A stretch of 64,000 nucleotides of DNA. It comes from Argyresthia goedartella (Eukaryota; Arthropoda; Insecta; Lepidoptera; Argyresthiidae). This document shows positions 1-11,724 of the stretch, piece by piece (position 1 is the stretch's first letter; every line of letters begins with the position of its first letter). The translations under genes and the position numbers were made by a program. Below the pieces are notes generated by a model, which made no database searches, was not told where the DNA came from, and saw nothing but the letters and a program-made list of their open reading frames with translations. Location of the stretch: the NCBI GenBank assembly GCA_949825045.1, contig OX463829.1, positions 27,956,715 to 28,020,714 on the forward strand. Direction: 5' to 3'.

Positions 1-1242
1 TTGTAAGTATAACTTTCTGTGCATCCCTTTAAACTGAATTCATTTTTGGTACCATATCTGTTAGATTTAAAGAAGTTAAGAGTATCCTTATCTACTGTTG
101 GATTCCCGGGTGTATCAAGAAAAAAATCACTAATTTTATTGGCATCGTTTAAGTGTTGTGGTATGCATTGTTGAGAGGGCTTACCTATATCAGAAACTTG
201 CTTTAAATTTTTCCACATCTTATTTGGATTGTTAACATTATTATTTACAAAGTATGAAAAATAGGCTACCTTTTCTTTTTTTATGGAGCTATTAACTAAG
301 TTACGTAAATCTCTAAATTGTTGTTTATCACGTTCTAGTTTTGTCGATAGAGCCTTTCTCCACGCATTGTCCCTTAATGACATCATCAGCCTAATTACGT
401 CAGTTAGCCATGGTCGCGGTTTGTGTTTTATGAGGATTCTTCTCAGTGGCGCGTGTTTGTCAAATAAATTAATAAGTAGTTCATTGAAGTAGTCGACCAT
501 ATCGCTAACGTCCTTTATCACCATATCACCACCATCAATGTTGAAATGATTTTCGTCTATTTTATTCAAAGATCTGGTAAAAATATATGTGGGTTGTTCC
601 TTGGGTTTCTGAATATCAAGTTCCGCAATGACCAAAGAATGGTCACTTAAGGCAGCATTGTGATGAACAGATATGTCTTTAAATAGGGAGGGAGAGTCTG
701 TGACAATCAAGTCCAAGAGTGTGGCTGTATCGTCAGTGACCCTAGTGGGCTCCGTGACCATCTGCGACAGATCATGCTGGTTAAGGAAGGAGATGAATTC
801 TGGAGCTGGGCTTTGGGTGGGGTCTCTCAAATAAATATTAAAATCGGTCATAATACACAGGTAATCACAACTGCCAAACATGGTCAGGGACTCACTTAGG
901 GCGTCTATTGCGTCACCGCAAGATACACCTTCCGGTCAATACGCAGTGCCAACTGCCATGCGTCCTACTCCAGGTAGAGTTAGTTCAAGCCACATCTGCT
1001 CCAATTTGGAGGGTGGGTGTGGCTTTTTACGAATTCTTAGGCCCTTACGCACATAGAACCCTACTCCACCACCAGTGACACCATTTGGACGCGGTGCGAG
1101 GTACAAAACGTAACCCTGTATTCTAGGCGCATAGATTTCCTGGCCATCCTTAATCCACGTTTCATTAAGTGCTAGCAAGTAGGGTTTATGATTCTCAAAT
1201 AGGATCCTTAGCTCATCTTGCCCTGTGTTAAGTGATCTCAAG
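1..1242 (-). pseudogene. LINE ORF2, endonuclease domain and linker, runs off the left edge
   Basis: Non-LTR retrotransposon ORF2. The 5' end at about 1242 opens with a NLRSLNTG-type endonuclease start, then LNETW, GGGVGFYVR, TDFNIYL where GDFN is usual, LSDHSLVIAEL (the catalytic Asp-His block) and FDKHAPLRR, which marks the linker before the RT. The RT itself would lie to the left of the window. One in-frame TGA (936-938) follows GTAY; it looks like a CGA codon decayed at a CpG. From there to base 1 the same frame is open, so this copy is lightly damaged. The APE-type endonuclease and linker resemble the CR1/Daphne/Jockey group; I cannot fix the clade. ORF1 lies upstream at 1559-2596. Confidence 0.85.
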
Positions 1243-1558
1243 TTTATAAGTCCAAACTTTAATAGAATATGTTTATTTTTGCCTTTTTATATCTGTAAAA
1301 ACACTATGTTGATGTTTGAATGATTGATAGATGTTTGTTTGTTGGTTGCCTTTGTTATTGTTATAAATAGGTACTATTATTATTGCCTGTATTGGAGAAG
1401 TTAAGTGGTAGTTTTTGATCCTGGGGCTTATTACATACTCGTATTTTAAGTTTTGATATAATAATAGTCGAATAGTCACCCTTGTCATTGTATACGCTAA
1501 CCATATTGTCGCCATAAACATAAACACTGTTGACCTTAATGACCTCACAAATAAAACG

Positions 1559-2596
1559 CTAACGAAAAACACGTTCTAAATCCGATTTGACACGCAGTTG
1601 CAGTATGGGTGTGTTTTGCTCACGCCGAGCAAGGATGCGCCCCTCTTGGGTCCATACAAACCGCCATTTATGTTTTTTTTTCAGCTCTCGTGCCTTACCG
1701 AACTGTATGCGGTTCGTCCTTGTGAGGCGTTCATTTATGAAGAGTTTCAGCGGATTATGAGCCGGGAGTCCCAGGTCCGCTGAAGTGGCACCTCGACGGA
1801 CTCGCGAGCTCTTGATAAGCTTGTCCCGCAGCGCCCGCCGCGCCAGACGCACCGCGATAATGCGAGGTCGCGCCCTGCGACCTTAGTTGTCGCCGGCGGC
1901 GTCTTCAGCGTTGTCGCCGTCGTTACGAGTCTCCTTGTCGCCGTCACCACTGCCGAGTTGTCTGCGCGCCCCGACGCGCACAGCACTTATTACGTCATGC
2001 TCTCCAAGTTTCACACCCAACTTAATCGCCACTGCAGACACTACATGTTCTACCACCTCACCATCGAACTCGGGGACTCCAGATATATCTATGTCATTTA
2101 TCATCGTGGCCTGATCTCGTTCATTTATCTCCATACGCAGCTTCTCCATGGCATGCTGGAGATCGGAATGCTGAGAACTTTTGATGATTGAAAGTTCGCT
2201 CCGAAGAACCTCATTCTCCTCTTTTAAGGTATCTATCCGTAGGTTTGTAGCGGTAACACTTTCCTTCAGAGTAGTGATCTGCACCATCAATGTATCCCTC
2301 ATGCCTGCAAAGTCTGACTGCAGTTTGCCGATAACAGAGCTGAACTCCCTCTTTAGGTCATCTGTCACTCTACCCAACTTTGAGTCAAGCTTAGTATCAA
2401 GTATTTCCACCCACCGGTCGGTCGAGTTTATGGAAGACCCGGCTGTAGGGGGCTTATAGTCCGGGGTCTTACACTTGGACTAATCGTTCACTGCGGCGAC
2501 TTCAGCGTTTTCGCTGAGCATACTATCATTCACGATTACACTGTTACTACTCTCGTTAGAGATGTTTACCGAGGCTGCAGTCTCATCTAGTGACAT
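1559..2596 (-). pseudogene. LINE ORF1 with coiled coil and FP-like C-terminal domain
   Basis: Probable ORF1 partner of the endonuclease at 1-1242. Reading from ATG at 2596, the frame has a TAG at 2480-2482 and a TAA at 1883-1885, and otherwise stays in one frame to 1559. The middle part is a heptad-rich coiled coil (about 2410-2150). The C-terminal third holds LFINERLTRTNR, KWRFVWTQEGRIL and VKSDLERVF, the pattern of the baculovirus FP protein family, which is common in LINE ORF1 proteins and likely binds RNA. The coiled-coil plus FP layout suggests an RNA-packaging chaperone. Only two nonsense changes and no frameshift were seen. The spacer 1243-1558 before ORF2 is A+T-rich. Confidence 0.8.
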
Positions 2597-2630
2597 GTTC
2601 GTCTCGTCCCGTGGAGAGTAGTAGGTGCAC

Positions 2631-3277
2631 TCAGCATTATAAACATGTGTACATTATATGACCTTATTACTCAGGCATAAGGTCGAAGTGTATATGTTAC
2701 CGTCAGATTATGAACACCGTCCGTTTATAAACTTTCTCGCGATATTATGAACTGTCACAAATGTTCACAATTTAGGCATTATTTTTCGCAACTTTATGAT
2801 CCGTCAATGCCAAATTGTGAACTGAGATCAAATTGGCATGATTCGAAACGCATCCTGTGCGCTGTTTGGTTTAAAGAATTATTAGCTTCCACATACGTCA
2901 GAATATGTTTTTTTTAACTGAACTTTTTATTCCCTCGATTTTGTAACTTGGCAGTGTCGACGGAGCCCCGCGTAGCTTATTTCTGGGCGGTTTGCCCTTC
3001 GGGCAACTGAAGCAACCTAATAACCTATAGGTTAGGTTATTTACCTCGTTCGTACCTCGTTTTTGTGTATGCAGTCCGTAGCACGCCGATTTGATCTCAG
3101 TTCACATTTTGACGATTCGACATTGATGGTTTATAAACTAACGAAAAATATTGCGTTATTGTGAACGGCTTTGATAGTTCACAATTTATCGAGAGTTTAT
3201 AATATCGCGAGTAAGATTATAAGCTGACGGTGTTCACAATCTAACGGAGACATAGGTATACATGTTTATGATGCTGA
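2631..3277. mobile_element. MITE/foldback element with about 190-bp terminal inverted repeats
   Basis: Left arm (about 2631-2843) and right arm (about 3083-3277) are imperfect inverted copies. Both begin with TCAGCATNATAAACATGT and share blocks such as CTCGCGATATTAT and GTGAACTGAGATCAAAT. The left arm holds an extra small palindrome (2660-2686). The centre (2844-3082) has no ORF and includes TGCCCTTCGGGCAACTGAAG, a block I recall as dispersed in Lepidoptera. No convincing TSD was found. It sits just upstream of the LINE ORF1 at 2596. A related piece occurs at 33407-33460. Confidence 0.75.
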
Positions 3278-4776
3278 CAATACTTAATAAAAATCATACA
3301 ACTTACAACCCGTTTACTATAAGTTTGTAGCTGGAGTCGATGATTATCGGTTCCGGCGAGGTCTTTTTAATCAAAATGTCTGTGACATACTCGGCGGTAT
3401 TTATAGATAAATGTGATCATTTGGAAGGCTCAAAATATCGCCGCCGACATTGTAAAGCCACGAATTGAACAGCTCCTTCTTTTACCGGTTTAGGCAACTG
3501 CTGCAGCAACGGCAACTTATTTAATTCTTTTAATCTAAAAAAAGATTTAACACAACCCAGTGAGTCCACTGGTCTGGGGCCCATTTCACAAAGGCTTGTA
3601 ACTTGTGCTACAAGCATAAGCATCTTTTCAACTTTATTTGAAAAAAGACTCGTTTCTATTAATAGTTACTCCTTTGTTTTTACAAACCCCTACGCACCCC
3701 TACGTTCCCACGTAGATATACCTGCTTAGAACATGTTTTTTTAATGCCATGCCTTCCGGCTCATCAAGCCCACGGCACGCCTGATGGTAAGCGGTCACCA
3801 TAGCGTATGCGCAGCTTGCAACTCCAGCCACATTATTTTGTAACTTGTTTTAAGCTCACCTTCACTGATTGATCACCCATAAATATATAACTAAGCGTAA
3901 TGAGATGCCTACCTAGTTCCAATAGGCATAACCTGAGGCGCATCAGCGCGTTCCAAATAACAGCCCAGGAGTGCCACAGGCGCGTCGCCGACCCTTTAGA
4001 ACCGGGATAACCTCGGCAGGCAACTCATTCACATATAGAGGTAATGTTGATGAGTCTTGGAACACACAATTTTTCAAGTGTCCGGGAAAAATGTTAAAAA
4101 TTTTTAGTTCTTTAACTGTCAAAGTATTACCTACATGACTGCTTAAAAATATGCTACCTAACTATCTAAACGCTAAATAATTTATAAATTACATATAAAT
4201 GTATAATGTAAGCTGTAACGCTAATTTCTGGTTTTATTTAATGATAATTAATAAAAAATATTACAACTGACTATTTACTTACAAACAATATTAGTAAATG
4301 TTACCATTATAATCCTTATTAATTACAGTGTCATCTCACGTATTTCTAATTGGCTACGTAGCGACAGAACCAAAAAAAAATCCGTAGAACGCTATCCGGG
4401 CCATTGGGCCTTGCCGTGGGATTTCCCACAAAACTTTACAAGGGTACAATTCTACAAAATTGTTGAATTATAGACTAAATATCGTATCACATAGAGTACA
4501 TGTCATAGTAAAACCGATAAATGTGTAATATGTAATTAGTAAATTGTAATTGTAAGTTTTGTGGTAAGGGCCCTGGTGTAGTGTTTTTTATACTTATGAA
4601 AAGTTGAAATAGAAAAACAAAAGATACGAGAGTGTGTTATAAAGTTCGCTGGTTGGGAATGTTTACGGCTTAAAATACATAATATTGATAAGAAATCTTT
4701 GGCCTCTCTCTACTTCAAATAATTTAGTTTGGGCTACATGAGTGAATTTGAATGAAATTATTGAGCGATTGGGTAC
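3278..4776. other. Non-coding repeat-derived stretch
   Basis: No credible gene. 3745-3840 contains CATCAAGCCCACGGCACGCC followed by a TGATGGTAAGCGGTCACC block, and 3940-4030 a GAGTGCCACAGGCGCGTCG block; both resemble widely dispersed lepidopteran repeat sequence from memory. 4050-4370 is A+T-rich. 4380-4600 has GGGCCATTGGGCCTTGCCG and looks like an older repeat. The short minus frame at 3417-3623 has no recognisable domain. Confidence 0.5.
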
Positions 4777-5200
4777 TTATATTTTTGCTAAAGCAGATAT
4801 AATTATTTTTTGTAGTATTACGAGTAGAAGATTAGATTTAAGCCATTTAGTTAATTTTCTGAGTCCAGTTTCAGCTGTATAATAAATATTGTTCCAGGTT
4901 TTTCCGTTAAACACAATAACCGTATCATCCGCGAATGAAAACAAATCACGATCTTTGATCGATGAAATTGATGAAATTATATCGGTAAAGTCATTATTAT
5001 ATATCGAGAACAATGTGGGCCCAAGCGCATTGCCTTGAGGGACGCCATATGAAAAACTAGAGCTCTGGCTTAAATGGTGATCAACTCTTACACGCTGATC
5101 CATACACTTGTCGCTTTTGTCCACATGTCCAGTTATTGAGGATGTGAGTGCTTGCACAGCATCTTCTGTAGACCTTCCTTGCCTGGTTAGTAAAGTTATA
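4777..5200 (-). pseudogene. LINE reverse-transcriptase fragment
   Basis: Fragment of an RT palm region. On the minus strand the frame runs from GRSTEDAVQAL (upstream of the first ATG at 5157) through YGVPQGNALGPTLF and FSFADDTVIVF, the box with the catalytic Asp pair, then TGLRKLTKWL. It stops at 4777. The fingers and thumb are missing, so this is a 5'- and 3'-truncated relic. The VPQG and FADD spacing fits a CR1/Jockey-group LINE. It cannot be tied to the LINE at 1-2596, whose RT would lie left of the window. Confidence 0.75.
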
Positions 5201-5279
5201 CTACCAAATCGAAAATCTCACATTTACATGTGTTTGGAACGCATTGTGCTCCTTAAACTATGTTATTGGCACTCCAGCC

Positions 5280-5830
5280 CAGTTTAACCATTGCCCGTTA
5301 CTAAGTATCAGGACTTTGTACCCTGCTTTTCGCTAGTAGATATGACACTGTTTGGTGGAGTTTTCTAAATCGCTTTTTTACAAAGTTCCAAGTCTAGTTA
5401 AAAAAAATATTTTCGGCAAACAAACCTTTTTTAACCCCATTAAGAGTAGAGTTTTCTAAAATTCAGAAATTTCTGTTTTGTATTCTACTAATAAGTAATC
5501 TTTTAACAAAGTTTCATGTCTCTAGCTCAAAATAAATAGTTCCTCATACAAACCTAGCACCCCTTGTTAACCCCTTTAGGGGTGGAGTTGTGTAAAACGC
5601 TTACTAAAGGGTTACTTATTAGAATACAAAAACAGGGTTTTTGTATTCTAATAAGTATTCCTTCTACAAAGTTTTAAGACTGTAGTTAAAAAAAGTGGTT
5701 TCCCCATACAATCTTTGCACCCCTATTTAATATTTTTAGGAGTATAATTTCGAAAAATCCTTATCCTTCGCCCACGTTATAAAAATAACCTACTGTCCAA
5801 AATTAACTCTTTAACATTAGTAGTTTCAGC
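5280..5830. repeat. Three to four diverged tandem units of about 130-165 bp
   Basis: Units share the order ATACAAACCT, CACCCC, AACCCCTTTAGGGGTGGAGT, then TCTACAAAGTTT and AGTCTGTAGTTAAAAAAA. Starts are near 5280, 5400, 5530 and 5690. The last unit runs into TTTCAGCTGTGCGTTGATGA and GTCAGTCAGTCAG, which I recall at the end of a common lepidopteran dispersed repeat. Divergence between units is high, so the array is old. Confidence 0.6.
5614..5656. repeat. Perfect 20-bp-arm hairpin
   Basis: ACTTATTAGAATACAAAAAC, then a 3-nt loop, then the exact reverse complement. It lies inside the second unit of the tandem array and is absent from the other units, so it arose after the array formed, perhaps by a local inverted duplication. 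Confidence 0.85.
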
Positions 5831-6319
5831 TGTGCGTTGATGAGTCAGTCAGTCAGGACTTCTTCTGACAAAGGGACGCACCGAATCGTAGCTAGCTCAA
5901 ACGTCCCCATCTCACTGACACATTACCACGTTGAATGGCCAAAGAAATGAGTTGCCAAGGTACGATGCGGAACGAGGATTACATCCCCTCTCACTGAGAC
6001 GTCGACTCAATTCCCTGATGAATTTCTCCGTACACCAAAGACCCGCAATCTCAATTGCAACTCGCACAAATTTGAACATTGGCTCCGAGGCGTCCGTATT
6101 TAACGTGCTTAAGCTTAGCCGCATGCTCTGCAGCCAAGCCAGCGGATCTGAGGGCGTGACTCAGGTGGGACGGCGCAAAAGTACGTATGTGTGCACACGT
6201 AGCGCACATTCTAACTAGGTTGATTTTAATTGAAACTACCTAGTATTAGTTCTCTTAGACACATTTGATAAAACACGTATTTAGGGGTTTTTCAAAATTC
6301 AACCCCTATAAATCATTCG
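5831..6319. other. Non-coding flank left of the first BEL element
   Basis: Two overlapping short frames (5912-6124 minus, 5931-6218 plus) have no recognisable motif. Nothing else is supported. The last bases before the LTR are the target duplication ATGTA (6320-6324). Confidence 0.4.
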
Positions 6320-6324
6320 ATGTA

Positions 6325-6590
6325 TGTTCGGTCTTATACTAAAGATACCGAACACGTGAAATGCAAACGGTTCAAGCGACACAATACCTAACTAATTACT
6401 TATTTTACAATTCAGTGCATCATTTGGAACCGTCGCGACCGGGTGCATTCACTCAACATTCTTACATAATTATTATTATTATTTTAACATTCATAAGTTC
6501 CAGTGTTTTATTAGATTAAATAAACCTTTCTATCATAAAACTCGGGACTTTTAACATTTAACAAACACACGCATCACCTCAACCTCAACA
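6325..6590 (+). repeat. 5' LTR of element 1
   Basis: 266 bp, TG...CA ends, with a polyadenylation signal AATAAA at 6519-6524. It matches 13089-13356 apart from about ten substitutions, a three-base ATT indel in the TTATTATT run and an indel near base 25. Confidence 0.92.
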
Positions 6591-6591
6591 T

Positions 6592-6609
6592 TGGTCCTTC
6601 AAACCGTCC
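6592..6609 (+). promoter_or_regulatory. Primer-binding site, degenerate tRNA-Tyr type
   Basis: TGGTCCTTC begins one base after the 5' LTR, followed by AAACCG. It resembles the complement of the insect tRNA-Tyr 3' end as I recall it, with a few mismatches. Element 3 has the clean version. Confidence 0.65.
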
Positions 6610-6859
6610 TCGCGCGAAGTTGACCCAGTTTGTGATTTGTGAAAAGTGACTGGATTTTCAAAGTGTGAGGGTGAACTATCATAACATTTTGGAGTGCAGT
6701 ATGGTGCAAGGGAGAACAGGATTACTGGAACTTATCGCCGTTGGTGTAGCCGAGAGCAGAGAACATCGTCAGCGATTGGACCAAACCGTCGTAAGCCGCT
6801 GAAATCGACAGTTTGGAGATATCAAGTAAGATCTGTCTATTTATTTTACTTGTTACAAC

Positions 6860-8060
6860 ATGTCTCTAGAAAATCAGTACAAATACATAAAGGAGCTGGA
6901 GAAGAATTGGGACAACTTCAACAAGGACGGGAAAGATAGGAAGAGTAAACCGGAATATTACAAAATGCAGTATGCCAAGCTAGAAGAACTATGGAAGAGC
7001 ATACATTGTGCGCTTTAGGGGAAAAAGCAAACACGGAGCCAGAAACACGTTATCAAGATGGGTCCGAGCAGGGTCCAAGTTCTAGTATGGGTAAAACTCT
7101 TCAGAGAAGTCTGAGTAAGCTGGACGAATCTCTACGTCAGCAGGAGGCAAATTTTAGTGCGTTTTCTCGGACATTTAATAACATTTACATTGAAGATTTA
7201 TCGGATAAATGGGAATTCGAAGACGCACTAAAAGCAATGGAATTTCGATGGTGTGTGATTGATCGCTTGCATTGGCGGAGTGATAGCGAATTAAACGAAA
7301 GTGAGTTATAATATGAAGCTAGGTTTACCAAACGCGAAGAACAATTCAAAACGCTCAAAAAGCAGATAAATAAAAAGATGTGGTCAGTTAGTTACCGGGA
7401 GAAAACTACCCCTAAATTAGAAATACCGATATTCAATGGTTATATAATACCGATAGTCAATAAAAATTAGACAATGAAACGTATATCGAGTACTTGGAGT
7501 CAATTAACAACCCTCGTGAATTACCATTGCTTCAAGATCCCTTAAAATTTTTAGAGAGCAAGTTTAAACATTGAAAACTTCATCACGACGTAAGTAGTAA
7601 ACATTGAAAACTTCATCACGACGTAAGCACGAGACCCCAGCCACCTCGTCGCAGAACCCTAATTTTAACAATCAAAACAATACAAGTTACAAAAAATCAT
7701 TCCAACAAACAACAAATAATTATAAAATCAGGGAAAAAAATCGATGGCGAAATCATACAACGTGACTACCTACACATGCCCATTATGCAAAGATCAGCAT
7801 GGACTTTATAACTGCAAAACATTTTTGCAATTACCGAATGAAAAACGGCTAAATATTGTTAAAAAATTAGGTCTTTGTGTAAATTGTCTATATTCACACA
7901 ATTGAAAGCAATGCAATTCCAATTATATGTGCCGGAAATGCACTGAATGCACACAACACAACACATTGTTACACGAGGCAATGATCGCCTCGAAAACCCC
8001 GTTTTGTGCGGGTCAATCCAACGCAACGTCGGAAGAAGATCACGCGGCAACCACGGTACG
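6860..8060 (+). pseudogene. gag: BEL/Pao gag of element 1, degenerate
   Basis: Starts MSLENQYKYIKELEKNW, a gag N-terminus of this superfamily, in one frame to a TAG near 7017, then shifts frame (6991-7311) through TLQRSLSKLDESLR. A stop at 7309-7311 interrupts it before LEIPIFNG, the start of the DUF1759 capsid-like domain, of which most is deleted. ELPLLQDPLKFLESKF (about 7515-7560) is the end of that domain. Zinc knuckles follow at about 7775-7980: CPLCKDQHGLYNC, CVNCLYSHN with the expected Cys lost at a TGA, and CRKCTECTQHNTLLH. A roughly 30-bp sequence is tandemly duplicated at 7564-7627. Confidence 0.85.
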
Positions 8061-11000
8061 TGTATCACTAGATAACACCTCAGAAATCCTATTGGCTACA
8101 GCTCAATTAAAAGTGAAGGATGCTGAGGGAACATATCAGAACATGAGAGCCTTAATTGATCAATGATCACAGATATCCCTAATAACAGAACGAGCAGCGC
8201 AGATCTTGGGCCTGAAAAGACAGAGATGCAAAGGAGTGATCTTTGGAGTTGGACAGAGACAAAACAATTGCAAAGGGAAAACGAACATTACATGCACATC
8301 CATGTATGATGACTACACCATAAGTACGGAAGTTATTACCATGACTAACCTAATTAATAATCTCCCGAACAAAACATTCCAAAAACCAACATGGTCACAC
8401 ATTCAGAACATTAATTTAGCCGATCCCGAGTTTAACATTAGCCGCCCGGTGGACATATTACTGGGCGCAGATATTTACAGCAACATTTTACTAAGTGGAA
8501 TGATAAAGGGGGATAACATTTCACAACCGATGGCTCAACAAACACAACTGGGCTGGCTTTTATGCGGTAACGCACAAACATTTCACTGTAATGTGATGTT
8601 GAACAATCTCGATGACATGCAACAGTTTTGGGAGATGGAGGAAATCTCGGAGGAGGGGGAGATGTCATCAGAAGACATAGAATGTGTTAAGTACTATAAT
8701 GAAACAACAACAAGATATGAAGATGGTCGTTACGAAGTCCGAATACCCATGAAATCGGATTTTCAACAAACATAAGGCGACTCTAAAGCCATCGCACAAT
8801 TCCGGAATCTGGAAAGAAAATTGGAAAAGCATGAACTATTGGCAACATCCTATAGATCATTTATGAATGAATACCAACAATTACATCATATGATACCTAC
8901 CGCCGACGACGGTAACACGACGCCGCAAACTTACCTACCTCACCACGGAGTCGAACGGGTGGAGTCTACAACTACGATGTATCGGGTCGTTTTTAATGCC
9001 TCGGCTAAAACATCTACAGAGTGCTCTTTGAATGATTTGATGTATAAAGGTCCCGATCTACAACAGGATCTTCAAGTGGAGACAATACCGCTACGCTTTC
9101 ACTGCGGACATTGAAAAAATGTACAGGCAAATATTGATTAACAGAGAAGATACTCCCTTACAAAAAAAATATCTGGGAAGAGTCTTATGAATCAACCCCT
9201 TCAATCATTTGAGCTCCTAACCGTAACATACGGCTCTAAGGCGGCTCCCTTCCTAGCAATGATGACATTAAAAAGGTTAGCTGCGGATGAACGCGAACAT
9301 TTCCCGACTGTCGCCCAGGTGATTGAGAACGCCTTTTACATGGACGACTTAGTTTACGGTGCGGATGACATTCAAGAAGGCCAGAAATTAGTACAATATC
9401 TCTACATGCTCTTAAAATTGGGAGGTTTTAATTGCGAAAATGGTCGGCAAATAATCAAGAGCTTCTGGAAAACATTACAAAGCAAGAAAAGACGAAGTGA
9501 CATTCAACTTCAAAACCGATAGCGCCTCTTTTAAGACACTTGGATTGGGCTGGGATCATAGAGAAGACAGATTTACATTCCGCTGTCAAGTAAATAGCAT
9601 TGCGAAGCTGACAAAGCGACTTCTACTCAGCGCGATATCAAAGATATTCGATCCGCTAGGATGGCTAGCCCCTGTTGTTACTAAATTGAAACTTTTATTT
9701 CAAAATGTTTGGAAAACTAACACCAAATAGGACAAGGAGGTTTCGGAAAACATTAAAAGAGAATGGTCCAAGATACAGGCGGACCTACCTAACATCGAAA
9801 AATGCACGGTCCAAAGGTGGATATTAACACGACGCCATGACGTCATTGAACTGCATGGATTATGTGACGCGTCGAAGGAAGCTTATGCCTGTGTGGTATA
9901 TGCTCGAGTAAAACATAAAACACGCGTGGTGCAAGTTGCCGCAAAAACAAAACTTTTGCCACTGAATAAAACATTGACTATCCCACGTTTGGAGTTATGC
10001 GGGGCTCAACTACTATCTAAACTGATGGACAAAATAGTGAAGACTCTGACAGACCTGGAGATAGAAACATACGGATGGACTGATTCTCAAGTAACTTTGA
10101 GCTGGATTCAGGGAGAACCACAAAGGTGGAAACCGTTCGTGGAAAACCGTGTCCAAAATATAAAAAATATAATGCCTGCCGAACAATGGAAATATGTGAA
10201 AACATCGGAGAACCCCGCGGATGCGGCAAGTCGCGGACTTTATCCGTCTCAGCTGATTGACGCGCAGTCCCTATGGAAAGAGGGACCGACATGGTTAGCA
10301 ACAGTTGTACCTGAGAACATACCGAAACCAACATTCACAACTGAACATGAAACAAAGAACATCAAACAAGCGTGGCTCAAATGCCAACAAACAGAGAGCA
10401 TTATTAGTCAGCTCCTAGAAAAACATAGCTCATTTAATAAAATCATTCGAATATTGGCATGGATACAGAGAGCATTAACACCTAAACATTACAGAGAACA
10501 ACGACCGAACCATCTTACGTTGCAAGAACTAAGTACGGCGAAATTGGCATTAATTAAACATGTGCAACACAATGACGCCGGAAATAGAACATTTAAGTAA
10601 ACATAACAAAGTCGACTCAAAAAGTAAATTAATTTCTCTCAATCCATTCATTGACAGTGAACAAATTTTACGTGTCGGTGGACGTCTGGAGCAATCATCA
10701 TTTACAATGGAGATGAAACATCCCAAAATTATACCTCGCAACACACGCCTGGCTACATTGCTCATAGATCAAGCCCATCTGCAAACATTTCACGGGGGCC
10801 CAGGGCTCACGTTAGCTAAATTGAGACAAGAACACTGGCTTACAGGAGGTAACAATACTGTGAAACAGGAACTGAGAAAATGTGTAACTTGTCGTAAACA
10901 TGAAACGAGAAAACAAGATCAGTTGATGGGGGATCTCCCGGCCGCGCGAAGTAATCCAGTCAGACCATTCTATCATATAGGGGTAGACTACACGGGATTT

Positions 11001-11705
11001 GTTGACGTAAAGGCTAACAAAGGAAGAGGGATTAAGACACTGAAGGGTTATGTGGCTGTCTTCGTGTGTATGGTGACTAATGCCGTACACCTGGAATTAG
11101 TCTCTGACCTGACCAGCTCGGCCTTCCTTGCCGCCCTAAGGAGAATATCTGCACGGAGAGGAGCGCCACGGCATCTTTACAGCGACAATGGCAGTTTACA
11201 AGCAGAGGTGGCCAATAACAATATTGAGTGGCACTTTAACGCCCCCCGCCTGGCCGAGCGCGGGAGGACTTTGGGAACATGCGGTTCGGAGTCTAAAACA
11301 TCACTTACGGCGCGTAGTGGGTGAACAAAAACTAACATTTGAAGAGTACTCCGCCCTTCTAGCTCAACTGGAAGCCTGCTTGAACTCACGCCCACTGTGT
11401 GCGTTAACTGAAAATATCGAAGATTTGGACTATTTAACCCCTGCTCAATTCTTAACCGGAAGAGCAGGGACCATCATAGACACAGAAGAAGATGCTCGAA
11501 CGCGATGGCACTTAACACAAAAGGTGACACAAGACATATGGAGAAGGTGGAAAACTGGTGAAAACACCCCGGAAATGACGGCAGCGTAAGAGTCGTGACG
11601 CTTAAAACAAAAGCAGGAATCATAAAACGACCAGTAGTTAAGTTATCCGTGTTACCCATGCAACAAAAACAACAAACCGATCAAACAGAACAGAAAAACT
11701 CATGA
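8061..11705 (+). pseudogene. pol: BEL/Pao pol of element 1 (protease, RT, RNase H, integrase), degenerate
   Basis: Protease: ALIDQ then an in-frame TGA (8164-8166) where the Gly of the active-site loop belongs; RPVDILLGADIY follows. A second in-frame stop is at 8773-8775. RT: YLPHHGVERVES, ADIEKMYRQ in a shifted frame at about 9100, and FYMDDLVYG near 9337. RNase H: CDASKEAYACVVYA (about 9866), PRLELCGAQLL and TDSQVTLSWI. Integrase: HLQTFHGGPG, CVTCRKHE, GVDYTGF with the first Asp, SDNG with the second, and GGLWEHAVRSLK with the Glu, after a deletion and frameshift near 11190. The C-terminal DUF5641-type tail ends at 11705. Confidence 0.9.
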
Positions 11706-11724
11706 AGAAAAAAGCAACCCGACG

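Noticed and set aside
1559..2596. Integrated baculovirus sequence because of the FP-like domain
   Set aside because: It is directly followed by a LINE endonuclease on the same strand, and this domain is common in LINE ORF1.
3417..3623. Short minus-strand frame
   Set aside because: No domain, no family motif, ordinary length for chance in this composition.
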